From Hyphomicrobiales bacterium (lineage in GTDB: Bacteria > Pseudomonadota > Alphaproteobacteria > Rhizobiales > Rhizobiaceae): a DNA stretch of 64,000 bases. Location: positions 1-64,000 of the forward strand of contig UCIT01000044.1 in NCBI GenBank assembly GCA_900472625.1, written 5' to 3'. A model generated the notes under the pieces. The model was not told where the DNA came from and did not search any database. It was given only the letters and a program-made list of their open reading frames with translations. The first letter of the stretch is position 1; the number at the start of each line of letters is the position of its first letter. The translations under genes were made by a program, and so were the position numbers. Below, in pieces: positions 17,959 through 25,262 of this stretch.

Positions 17959-18078
17959 GGAAAAGAGCCCGGTGCGGGAGGAGGTGCACCGGGCTCTTGA
18001 TCCTGACTGACAACTGGGAGGAGGAGTGTTGTCAGTCCGATGAAGGAGCGCTGGGAGGAGGAGTGCGCTGCCTTCGAG
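17959..18078 (-). ncRNA. alpha-r14 (NfeR1/cuckoo-type) small RNA with three anti-Shine-Dalgarno loops
   Basis: On the minus strand there are three consecutive stem-loops, and each loop exposes CCTCCTCCC. The arms are 18065-18068 with 18048-18051 (extended imperfectly by AAGG/CCTT), 18028-18035 with 18007-18014, and 17986-17998 with 17963-17975. The last is a perfect 13 bp stem followed by TTTT and acts as the terminator. This three-hairpin anti-SD design is the hallmark of the alpha-r14 family (NfeR1 in Sinorhizobium), which represses translation of transport mRNAs by pairing with ribosome sites. A -10-like CTATCT lies just upstream of the inferred 5' end. The ends are approximate. Confidence 0.88.
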
Positions 18079-18331
18079 CGGATAGATAGCCCATCGTTTC
18101 GATCAGGAATAGGGAGAATGTCGCAACGCAGCAATGCGTTTTTCGCAAAGCTTACGTAGCGAATGCGGCCGCGCCATCCCTTTTGTGCACATAAAAGCAC
18201 CAGGCAGGTCAGACATTGGGCAATTCATCCGCCGCCGGTGTACCAAAGACGTGAAGCGCGGCGGGCGTGGAGTCATCCCACCAAACTTCAGTTGCAGGGA
18301 CGGCGACCGGTGTCGCCGTCCCTGCCCGATG

Positions 18332-18694
18332 TCACCAGCCATCGCCGCACGGCATAGAGCCGTCGCCGTTGGTGCCGCCGAATGTGCCCTGGCAGTAGGT
18401 CTGCCGGTGCATCGGCTGCACCGGCGCGGCGCTGATGGACCCCGTCGTCTGGCGATCGACACCGAAAGCGGCATCCGGATACCAATAGCCATCGGAATGA
18501 CGGCGCGTGCCGGGATGTTCGATGCGGGAGCCGTGGTAGCCGTGCCAATAGCCGGGCTGCGCCTGCGCCACCTCGACGATTGACGCTTCAGGCAATGGCG
18601 GCTGGGCGGGCGCCGCCTGAACCGGCGCGACGACCGACAAGGCCAGCAGCGCACCAAGAGGAAGTGCGGATGAGATATAACGCGACATTTTCAT
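18332..18694 (-). CDS. small exported tyrosine/glycine-rich protein
   Basis: A 120-residue protein with a signal peptide (about 1-29, ending VQAAPA). The mature region is short and disordered, with PGYWHGYHGSR, HSDGYWYPDAAFG and a C-terminal part containing two cysteines. These features are typical of rhizobial BA14K-like or hypothetical exported proteins, but I do not recognise a defined family. AGGAGG precedes the ATG at 18694. Confidence 0.65.
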   Translation of the reverse strand: MKMSRYISSALPLGALLALSVVAPVQAAPAQPPLPEASIVEVAQAQPGYWHGYHGSRIEHPGTRRHSDGYWYPDAAFGVDRQTTGSISAAPVQPMHRQTYCQGTFGGTNGDGSMPCGDGW

Positions 18695-18835
18695 GATAAA
18701 CCCTCCTTCAGGATTCACATCTGGAAAATGCCGTTCTGGCTTGCAAAGTTCCGCGCCTGCACGCGACCTCCTGCAGTCGTGATTGCAGGCGATTGGGCGT
18801 GATTGCGCGACTGTCCGTGGCCTCGAAAAGAGAGG

Positions 18836-19162
18836 TCAGCGGTCGTAGACGGCGCGGTAGCCTTGGCTGGAAAGGCAGGCGACATACTGGCGGCGGGCGG
18901 CGGCCCTTGCCGCAGCCTCTTCGCTGGCGGGATCGATCGGAGAATGCGCCATCTGCGCGCGCATTTCGGATTGTCTGCGCGATTCGCCGTACATGGTGTT
19001 GCCGTCGGCAACGCAAATGTTGTGAGCGATACCGGGCGGATTGAGCGGCGGATCCAGCGCGTTCACCGGATACATCATCGGCGCATTGGCATGATCGACG
19101 CAGCCGGCCAGTACCGCAACCGACGCCGAGAACGCCAAGACCCGAACCACATTCCCCAACAT
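18836..19162 (-). CDS. putative lipoprotein
   Basis: A 108-residue protein whose N-terminus ends in the lipobox VLAGC (Cys about 21), so it should be lipidated and anchored at the outer membrane. The mature part ends in an alanine-rich helix (EEAAARAAARRQYVACLSSQG) with a second cysteine. The role is unknown. The ATG at 19162 follows GGAGAG; an upstream extension of the frame has no support. Confidence 0.65.
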   Translation of the reverse strand: MLGNVVRVLAFSASVAVLAGCVDHANAPMMYPVNALDPPLNPPGIAHNICVADGNTMYGESRRQSEMRAQMAHSPIDPASEEAAARAAARRQYVACLSSQGYRAVYDR

Positions 19163-19355
19163 CACGTCTCTCCGGCCCCGCGCCACGGCATTACCTGCCT
19201 CGAGGGCATGTCGCGGCGACAATCGCGCGGCAACATTGTGCGAGGCTAGCGTGCGTACGGAGGAAAGCTTGAACCTGTGCGGCGGCGATCAATGCGCCAT
19301 GCAGCGACACCCTGCCTTAGGCAGTGATAACCGTGTCATAAATTTCTGAGAAAGA

Positions 19356-19371
19356 AATGGCGCACCCGAAG
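19356..19371. repeat. left attachment-site repeat (att)
   Basis: AATGGCGCACCCGAAG here is identical to 25062-25077, where it forms the 3' end of tRNA-Arg with its encoded CCA. It marks the far boundary of the integrated element. Confidence 0.85.
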
Positions 19372-19596
19372 TGTGGGAGAGAGCCAAACCGAACTCCACT
19401 AGAACCAAAATTAGTATAACGATTTCAGCCTATTAGATATCCGGCGCATTTGAACACAAGAGGGCGCGTGGACCTCTTGCGGCCCTAATGTGGACCGCGC
19501 TGAGAAAGGTAAGCGAGCGCACCGCGCTTGGCAAGGCTCTGGCTATAGTACAGCATCGATAGCGGATTGATCGGGAGAGCTAGGGGGACAAAATAC

Positions 19597-20853
19597 ATGC
19601 GCTTTGTAGCCAATTTCGAGGTTGCCTCGGACCTGTCTGTTGTCGCGGACGGTCAGGTACTGAAAATCAGTGACCCACGAGAGGCGTTTAAAGCCCTGAT
19701 CAGGAACATTCCGCGCTCGGAGTTCACAACACCTTTTTTGCTCTCAGTCCATATCTACTTCGATGCCGAGGCACTGGACAGCGCGGACGACATCGCAGAG
19801 GCACACCTAGCTACCTGTCTCAATATGCTCGCTTTCACGACTGGTTCCGGATTTAGAAAGCATAGGATAAGGCAAGTTGTGGATGCTGAACCCTCCGCAA
19901 AAGGCTCAATGCGCGACATGCGCATGTGGGGGGATCGGCTCGAATACGATGATCCGCAGCCGTTCTTGGACAATGAACACGCAAAGACAATCGAACGTCT
20001 CTTAGAGTTTGACATTCCGCCAGCTATCAGACGCGCTCTGCGATGGTATCGATTGGGGATAGACGCCTCCTCACTGGACGACCAATTCACCTATTTCTGG
20101 TTCGCTCTGGAGATCGTAGCGGAGTTCCAGAAGCCAGCCGATAAGGTGAATGACAAATGCCCGCGCTGCCAGTCCGCCCTCTACTGCGAAAAGTGCGAAA
20201 CCCATCCTCAGCATAGGCCCTACGCAAAACAGGCTATCCGCGCCTTGCTGATGGAGGCGGATAATGGTTGCGACGATGCAACGGTGGCTCTACTCGACAA
20301 AACCCGCAACAGCCTCATGCACGGCACAACACTCAAGGAAATAGAGGGTTCGCTGCCCGATCCTCATGAAAGTGTGGTTGATACGCTCGGACGTCTGCTG
20401 TGGAGGGCATTGGCCAAACAGTTCCCCAAAGAAATGTTTGATGGCTCATTGGTAATCGGGATGCCGTCTACATACGTGCATTACAAGGCCACAGCAGTAG
20501 CTCACATCCAAACTGTTGTCCCGGTTGACGCGGATGGCCATTTCGACCTCAATTTCACAGGCTTCGTTATGGGCATGAAGCCGTTTGGGCCTCCACAAAG
20601 TGCTTTGCCGTCCGCTGTGAGGTTGACGAGTGAGCAACTGGACCATCTCAGAAGGCTTAGCTACCAAAAGGGCGACCAGCAGGAAATGCTGGAGCGCATT
20701 CGGCAAAATGTAAGGGAGCAGGGTGGCCAAATCTACGCGCTGGTCATCTCCACTGACATGGCAACCATCCGCAAGGCCGTAGAGAGGGGTGAGGTGGGCG
20801 AATGGCAGGAATTGTTCCGCCAGTTCATCGATACCGCGCAGGTCGTTTACTGA
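19597..20853 (+). CDS. HEPN-type protein with inserted zinc knuckle, island cargo
   Basis: A 418-residue protein with no family I can name. Residues about 140-280 look like an all-helical HEPN domain: a first helix pair (RRALRWYRLG and FTYFWFALEIVAEF), then KTRNSLMHG. In that motif, Arg237-Asn-x-x-x-His242 matches the RNxxxH catalytic signature of HEPN RNases. Between the two halves is a CPRC...CEKC zinc knuckle (Cys188, 191, 197, 200). The N-terminal 130 residues and the C-terminal 130 residues are unassigned. HEPN proteins of this kind often act as toxin or antiphage RNases. The ATG at 19597 has AGGGGG upstream; a TTG at 19567 is less likely. Confidence 0.7.
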   Translation: MRFVANFEVASDLSVVADGQVLKISDPREAFKALIRNIPRSEFTTPFLLSVHIYFDAEALDSADDIAEAHLATCLNMLAFTTGSGFRKHRIRQVVDAEPSAKGSMRDMRMWGDRLEYDDPQPFLDNEHAKTIERLLEFDIPPAIRRALRWYRLGIDASSLDDQFTYFWFALEIVAEFQKPADKVNDKCPRCQSALYCEKCETHPQHRPYAKQAIRALLMEADNGCDDATVALLDKTRNSLMHGTTLKEIEGSLPDPHESVVDTLGRLLWRALAKQFPKEMFDGSLVIGMPSTYVHYKATAVAHIQTVVPVDADGHFDLNFTGFVMGMKPFGPPQSALPSAVRLTSEQLDHLRRLSYQKGDQQEMLERIRQNVREQGGQIYALVISTDMATIRKAVERGEVGEWQELFRQFIDTAQVVY

Positions 20854-20986
20854 CCGTGTCAGGCAGCCTAGCGGCCCCGTAGCTTTGCGAGATACGTTAC
20901 GCTCGGCAGTTCTCGGCTAGGACGCAGGGTTCCCGCCCAGCCTCTAGGACCGTTATCTGCGAATTCAACGGGGGATAGAAAGCCAA

Positions 20987-21931
20987 ATGTTAAATGCCTC
21001 GGAAGACGAGAAGGCCGATATCGTCCGTTACTTTCTTTCGCAATCATCGGCAGATGCCCGCGTTGACTTCCTCCAGAAGGTCTATGCCGAAACGCTGATG
21101 GGTCATCGTCACGATGTCTGGGACTTGCATACGAGCGACGGTCGTTGGTGGGTCATCACCAATCCGACAAACCTCTACTCCCAAGACCAATTCCCGAACA
21201 TGGACCTAGCTGTCACTTTCCATATGGGGTTGTGCCTCCGTATCCCACGTACGCAGCAACAGCGCATCGAAGGCCGTCGTGTGCTGCCCTTTGGGGAAGT
21301 GTTCAACAAGTTACGCGAGGCGAATGACGCCCTCCATCAGGCGCAGAATGTGTCGGACTATCAGGCCATTGGTGTGCGAAGCCGAGAAGCCCTTCTTGCC
21401 TACGTCGCTGCTGCACAAGATGCCTCTGAGTGGTCCATAGAGCCGCCGCCGAAACGGGCAGACTTTCGCGGGTGGAATGATGTGATCTGCGACACGATCC
21501 TCTCTGGAGGCTCCCAGAAGGACCGCAGACACCTATTCAAGTCTCTCCTCAGCGACGCGTGGGTGTTCGCCAACTGGCTAACACACGCACACTCAGCGAC
21601 ATGGCACGACGCAGAAGCCGCTCTGTCGACCGTTGAGCATGGCCTTGGCTTGGCGACCTCTTTAGTCCTGCGACACATCCGTATGGTCCCCGAAGAATGC
21701 CCAGAATGCAGCTCCCCGCACCTGTCTCCACAGGAAGGCTACAACGAGGAGCTTCCAGAGGTGGTTTGGGAGCGTCCCACATGCGAGGACTGCGGGTGGA
21801 CAGGCAAGCCCATTCCAGTGGCTGAGCTTGATGCCGACGACGAGCTATTCCACAGGGAGGGCGGACCTGATAGCGACGAGTGCATTGTGATGGAGGTTCC
21901 CTTACGCGATCTCAAGAAGCCGAGTACCTAG
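20987..21931 (+). CDS. unknown island protein with C-terminal zinc ribbon
   Basis: A 314-residue protein, not recognised. Residues about 100-230 are helical and contain VRSREALLAYV, FRGWNDVI and the distinctive ANWLTHA (195-201) followed by DAEAALSTVEHGL. Residues 238-269 form a four-cysteine zinc ribbon (CPEC and CEDC, Cys238, 241, 266, 269) in an acidic tail. It follows the HEPN-type gene by 133 bases on the same strand, which suggests a two-gene cargo unit. GGGGGA precedes the ATG at slightly long spacing. Confidence 0.65.
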   Translation: MLNASEDEKADIVRYFLSQSSADARVDFLQKVYAETLMGHRHDVWDLHTSDGRWWVITNPTNLYSQDQFPNMDLAVTFHMGLCLRIPRTQQQRIEGRRVLPFGEVFNKLREANDALHQAQNVSDYQAIGVRSREALLAYVAAAQDASEWSIEPPPKRADFRGWNDVICDTILSGGSQKDRRHLFKSLLSDAWVFANWLTHAHSATWHDAEAALSTVEHGLGLATSLVLRHIRMVPEECPECSSPHLSPQEGYNEELPEVVWERPTCEDCGWTGKPIPVAELDADDELFHREGGPDSDECIVMEVPLRDLKKPST

Positions 21932-22049
21932 CCGATGTCTATGCGGTACGGGTGTCAGGATAGATTGAGCCACCCCAAAATTGCAGAAATTTCCGAGGCA
22001 CTCAAACTAGACAGTTCTGGAGGCGCGTGTCCCCCCGTGCGGTCGCCAC

Positions 22050-22280
22050 TCACAGCCCCGCCCGCCAATAGTGCCTTACGTCCTCAGTCTTCCTTGCTTT
22101 GCCTCGCTCCCACACCTTAAGGGCCACCCGGTCAATCGGCCCCACCGACACCATAGGCACACCCGTGACGCGCTCTGCGGCGGCGTGAGACGTCTCTGCC
22201 GTGATCGCGGTGACTGGCCCGAGATCAATCCACCGTCCATTGTCCCAGATGAATTGCCGTACGTGATAGTGCGTCGCCAT
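22050..22280 (-). CDS. small hypothetical island protein
   Basis: A 76-residue frame with a plausible ribosome site (AAAGGA) before the ATG. Its beginning (HYHVRQFIWDNGRWID) and its ITAETSHAAAERVTG segment are protein-like, with biased codon use. Its family is unknown. It is opposite in direction to both the cargo genes and the serine recombinase and stands alone between them. Confidence 0.5.
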   Translation of the reverse strand: MATHYHVRQFIWDNGRWIDLGPVTAITAETSHAAAERVTGVPMVSVGPIDRVALKVWERGKARKTEDVRHYWRAGL

Positions 22281-22352
22281 GACGTGATCCTTTCGTTGTC
22301 AACCTGGCCGACTATCGGTCCGAATGGTTGACTTGAACGAATAGACCAGCTC

Positions 22353-22447
22353 GTGCACAAAAGTTTACCTTAGTGCACATTACGCTTGACCTGTGCATTA
22401 TTCGTGCACTAAAGGCCGACCACGAAACATCTTAGAGGTTAGTGCAC
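22353..22447. repeat. GTGCAC repeat array upstream of the serine recombinase
   Basis: GTGCAC occurs at 22353, 22373, 22404 and 22442, with the variant GTGCAT at 22393. Three copies share a wider match: TTAGTGCACAT at 22370-22380 and 22439-22449, and the inverted CTTTAGTGCACG (plus strand 22403-22414). Spacings of 20, 20 and 11 bases put the first four on nearly the same helical face. The array ends at the recombinase start codon. It looks like a binding region for the recombinase (a res-like site) or for an autoregulator. Confidence 0.6.
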
Positions 22448-23020
22448 ATGGCGGGAACGATAGTAGGGTATGCGCGGGTGAGTTCGACGGGGCAGGACTA
22501 CCAGACACAGGTGGATCGCCTCACAGCGGCAGGGGCCACCAAGGTATTCAGCGAGAAGCAGTCCGGCCTTGACGATGATCGGCCAGAGCTAGCCAAGTGC
22601 CTCGACTACCTTCGGGAAGGCGACACGCTCATTGTCACCAAGCTGGACCGGCTTGCCCGTTCCGCATCACACCTCCACCAGATCGTGGACAAGCTGAACA
22701 ACGACGGTGCGGGCTTCAAGGTGCTGGACGATGCCACGCTCGATACCACAACGCGGACAGGGAAGCTTGTCTTCGGCATCCTCGCCAGCATTGCGCAGTT
22801 TGAGACCGAGCTTCGGAAGGAGCGCCAGATGGAAGGTATAGCCAAGGCTAAGGCCAAGGCGGAGAAGGCGGGAACGCCGTGGATCAGTGGACGCCCTGTG
22901 TCGCTCAATCACGAGGAGATCAGGAAGCTTCGGGCCGATGGGCTTTCAGTCCGGCAGATCGCCGCCGAGGTCGGATGCTCCTCATCAGCCGTCCAGAAGG
23001 TCTTGAAGGCGGAGGCATAG
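22448..23020 (+). CDS. serine recombinase (resolvase/invertase family)
   Basis: A 190-residue small serine recombinase. The catalytic domain (about 1-135) opens VGYARVSSTGQDYQTQVDRL, with Ser near residue 10 as nucleophile and the LDRLARSA arginine patch. A C-terminal helix-turn-helix (RADGLSVRQIAAEVGCSSSAVQKVLKA) completes it. Such proteins resolve cointegrates or invert segments. The ATG at 22448 lies just inside the last GTGCAC repeat; an in-frame GTG at 22442 overlaps that repeat. It differs in type from the tyrosine integrase at the tRNA end. Confidence 0.9.
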   Translation: MAGTIVGYARVSSTGQDYQTQVDRLTAAGATKVFSEKQSGLDDDRPELAKCLDYLREGDTLIVTKLDRLARSASHLHQIVDKLNNDGAGFKVLDDATLDTTTRTGKLVFGILASIAQFETELRKERQMEGIAKAKAKAEKAGTPWISGRPVSLNHEEIRKLRADGLSVRQIAAEVGCSSSAVQKVLKAEA

Positions 23021-23022
23021 CC

Positions 23023-23118
23023 ATGGAGTACCTTGTCCTCATTCCCTGCTGGATAGCTCTCGGGACCCTCGCGATGGGCGGTGCATGGTCCGTGCTGAAT
23101 GGCCTGTTCGGACGCTAG
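23023..23118 (+). CDS. 31-residue putative membrane peptide
   Basis: A short frame two bases after the recombinase stop encodes a single hydrophobic helix (MEYLVLIPCWIALGTLAMGG then AWSVLNGLFGR). GGAGG at the recombinase 3' end gives suitable ribosome-site spacing, so translation could be coupled. There is no known homologue to judge it by. It could be a genuine small protein or chance. Confidence 0.4.
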   Translation: MEYLVLIPCWIALGTLAMGGAWSVLNGLFGR

Positions 23119-23595
23119 AAGCATCCGTGATGAACAGGGTCTGTCCCTGTCCATGCAGTCTACGCAATTCATGGTGATCAATACCGGCGTGGTCTAGCCG
23201 CGATCACTGCCTCGGACCTTCGTCTCTCCGTCGCCAGTACTCTTCACCTGCTGGCTGAAACCTGTGGGTGCCAGACGCCACCACCATCGATTACCCCGCG
23301 CCCTAGGATAGGCTGCCCTGTGCATATATCTATTAGTATAGGAAGGTTTAGAGCGACCGCCTTCCGGTCCCACCCACGTCTGTATTGGTTCCCGCAATGG
23401 CGACGACGGAGGACGAAGGTCCGAAGGATTAGAGCAGCCCGTAAGGCTATCTGTGTCTTTTTCCGAGGGTATCTGTTTCGCCCCTTCGCATATCTCACGA
23501 CAGACCGGCAAAGGGACGCCATTGGCCCCTAAGCGTCTTTTGCTATCAAGGCGCGATCAAGAAGTCCGAGGCCGCTCTGCCGTCTCCTTACCAGA
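23119..23595. other. non-coding stretch of the island
   Basis: About 480 bases between the recombinase side and the integrase 3' end. The short open frames here show no convincing start signals or protein character. No tRNA, clear terminator or long repeat was seen. Confidence 0.5.
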
Positions 23596-24965
23596 CTAAG
23601 CTTTCAGCGCAGCTTTCACAGCCCGCTCCGCCACCTCAAGTCTCGCGTCTGGGCCACCATACCGCTCATTCATAGCGCCATCGGAATGGCCTAGCACCAG
23701 ATTGCGGACAAACTCATCCACCCTAGCACGAAGCATTCGGTCTTCCATTGTATGTCGGAGGGAGTGAACGACGAGCTTCGGGTCTTTGGTCACCTCACGC
23801 ACATGCTTCATCAGCGCATTTGATGCGAAAGTGGCGTTCTGCTTACCCTTACCCTTTCCGCCCTTGGTAGTGATGACCCCGGCATACTGGACAAACAAAT
23901 AAGGCTTGTTTCCAGCGGCTTTCACGGCCTCTCGGGCGGCGTTCAGAGCCTCCCCGACCAATGGCACCCGACGAATGGACGCTCTATTCTTGAGCCTCCT
24001 GTGAGGGTGGAAGATCAGGTTTACATAGGGTATAGGACCCCGAGTTTTACATCATCGACCATCAACCCTGTCACTTCCGACAGTCGGCATCCGGTCCCCT
24101 CAGCAATACGCCAAATACGCCATAGATCGGCCCCGGCGTGACTAGCGATGCGGGCGTTCAATGATGTGACCGTATCCTCCGGGAACGGCATCCGCTCATC
24201 CTGAGCCGCCTCCTCGATCTTGATTGTCAGCCCGTTGAAAGGATTGATGGCCTCACGCATATCATTCTCGCGAAGGCCGAGGTTCAGCATCGATCTGATG
24301 TCCGCAATGTACCGCCTGACGGTATTGGGAGCCATATCAAGATCGCGCAGCATGTGGTCCCGAACGTCTCTTGCCTCCTTGCGCGTAATTCGATCCAGCG
24401 CCCTTCCGCTTTCGACCGAATGAGCGAGAAGCTCCATGACCCGATCTAGGCGCAGGGTTCGCGTGTATTCGTTGGTGCCGCCCTTGATCTTCTCCTTGAG
24501 ATAGAGCCGCTTCGCGTCTTCAACAGTCGGCGTGGGTCGGGAAAGATTGCCACCAGACGCAAGGATACCGAGAGCCTGGCGCTCGACTACATCGGTCGAC
24601 CCAGACGCTTCAAAGCCATCTAACAGCAAGTCAACGGCCTCTTCGTCAGCGCCCGTTAACCTCCGTCCTCCGACGGAAGCCACCCACTCATTGGTCAGCT
24701 CGGCAGCCTTCCGCTCGGCCAGTTCATGGGCTTCCAGAGCCGTAAGGTTGGCCCTATTGCGGGGGAAGTTGCCGAAATCCTCGATCAGACGCTCGTAGAA
24801 GGCATGGGTCTTAGGGTAGTTTCGCAGAGCTTCACGCTCACTCTTGCCCAAGAACTTCTTGAACTCGGTCTGTCCAGTCGAAACGGCCATTTCCTTGGGA
24901 ACACGCCTTCGATAGTGAAACGTACCCGCCTTGGTGACCTTAACGTACTTCAAGGTTAGCCCCAT
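23596..24965 (-). pseudogene. int: tyrosine integrase split by a single-base frameshift
   Basis: The 5' part (24965 to 24021) encodes a DUF6538-like or core-binding N-terminus and the start of the catalytic domain with Arg I in GCRLSEVTG. It runs out of frame at VDDVKLG. The other frame continues without loss as PIPYVNLIFHPHRR, then HSLRHTM (His-x-x-Arg), LGHS and the tyrosine nucleophile in MNERYGG. The break lies at a run of four C (24038-24041); one extra base would join the frames as KLGGPIP. All catalytic residues survive, split over two frames. It is either a recent inactivation or a sequencing error. It lies beside its tRNA target. Confidence 0.85.
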
Positions 24966-25061
24966 AATTGACCTTCCGTGGACCCTGTGTGGACCCCGTT
25001 GTGTACCGGAAAGATCGCCTAGGCCTTGAGACCGTTGATAAATTTGGGATTAATAGGAAGG

Positions 25062-25077
25062 AATGGCGCACCCGAAG
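25062..25077. repeat. right attachment-site repeat (att) at the tRNA 3' end
   Basis: The 16 bp sequence here is the end of tRNA-Arg, including the acceptor-stem 3' strand and the encoded CCA, and is repeated exactly at 19356-19371. Confidence 0.85.
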
Positions 25078-25140
25078 AGATTCGAACTCCTGACCCCCAG
25101 ATTCGTAGTCTGGTGCTCTATCCAGCTGAGCTACGGGTGC
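25064..25140 (-). tRNA. tRNA-Arg(ACG)
   Basis: A 77-base cloverleaf on the minus strand. The acceptor stem GCACCCG pairs with CGGGTGC, the D-loop is AGCTCAGCTGGATAGAGC, the anticodon stem-loop is CCAGA-CTACGAA-TCTGG with anticodon ACG, the T-loop is TTCGAAT and the encoded 3' CCA is present. The ACG anticodon is expected to be edited to ICG and to read CGN codons. Its 3' end is the integration target of the island. Confidence 0.96.
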
Positions 25141-25262
25141 GTCTGCAGCGGTGTGTTCCGCTGGCGTGAGCGGTTCTCTAAAGGGTCATCTGGATGAATG
25201 CAATAGGCTTTGTGAAAAAAGTGGTGGGTTTCGTCTCCGGCCGCTCGCCTCGGGAAACCGGA

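Larger units (their letters stand above)
19356..25077. mobile_element. integrative element in tRNA-Arg(ACG)
   Basis: A 5.7 kb region bounded by a 16 bp direct repeat (19356-19371 and 25062-25077); the right copy is the 3' end of tRNA-Arg. The integrase gene lies next to the tRNA and reads away from it, as in classical tRNA-targeting islands. Inside are two cargo genes, a small minus-strand gene, a serine recombinase, a tiny membrane peptide frame and the integrase. Base composition is less GC-rich than the flanks. There are no replication or conjugation genes, so it is a small genomic island rather than a full ICE or prophage. The split integrase suggests it may no longer move by itself. Confidence 0.85.

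Noticed and set aside
23119..23595. Additional small genes in the gap before the integrase
   Set aside because: The open frames overlap one another in several phases, lack ribosome sites and show no protein-like composition.
24030..24050. Programmed frameshift in the integrase
   Set aside because: A run of four C on the plus strand (four G in the message) is not a classical slippery heptamer and there is no clear downstream structure or internal Shine-Dalgarno-like stimulator; mutation or sequencing error is simpler.
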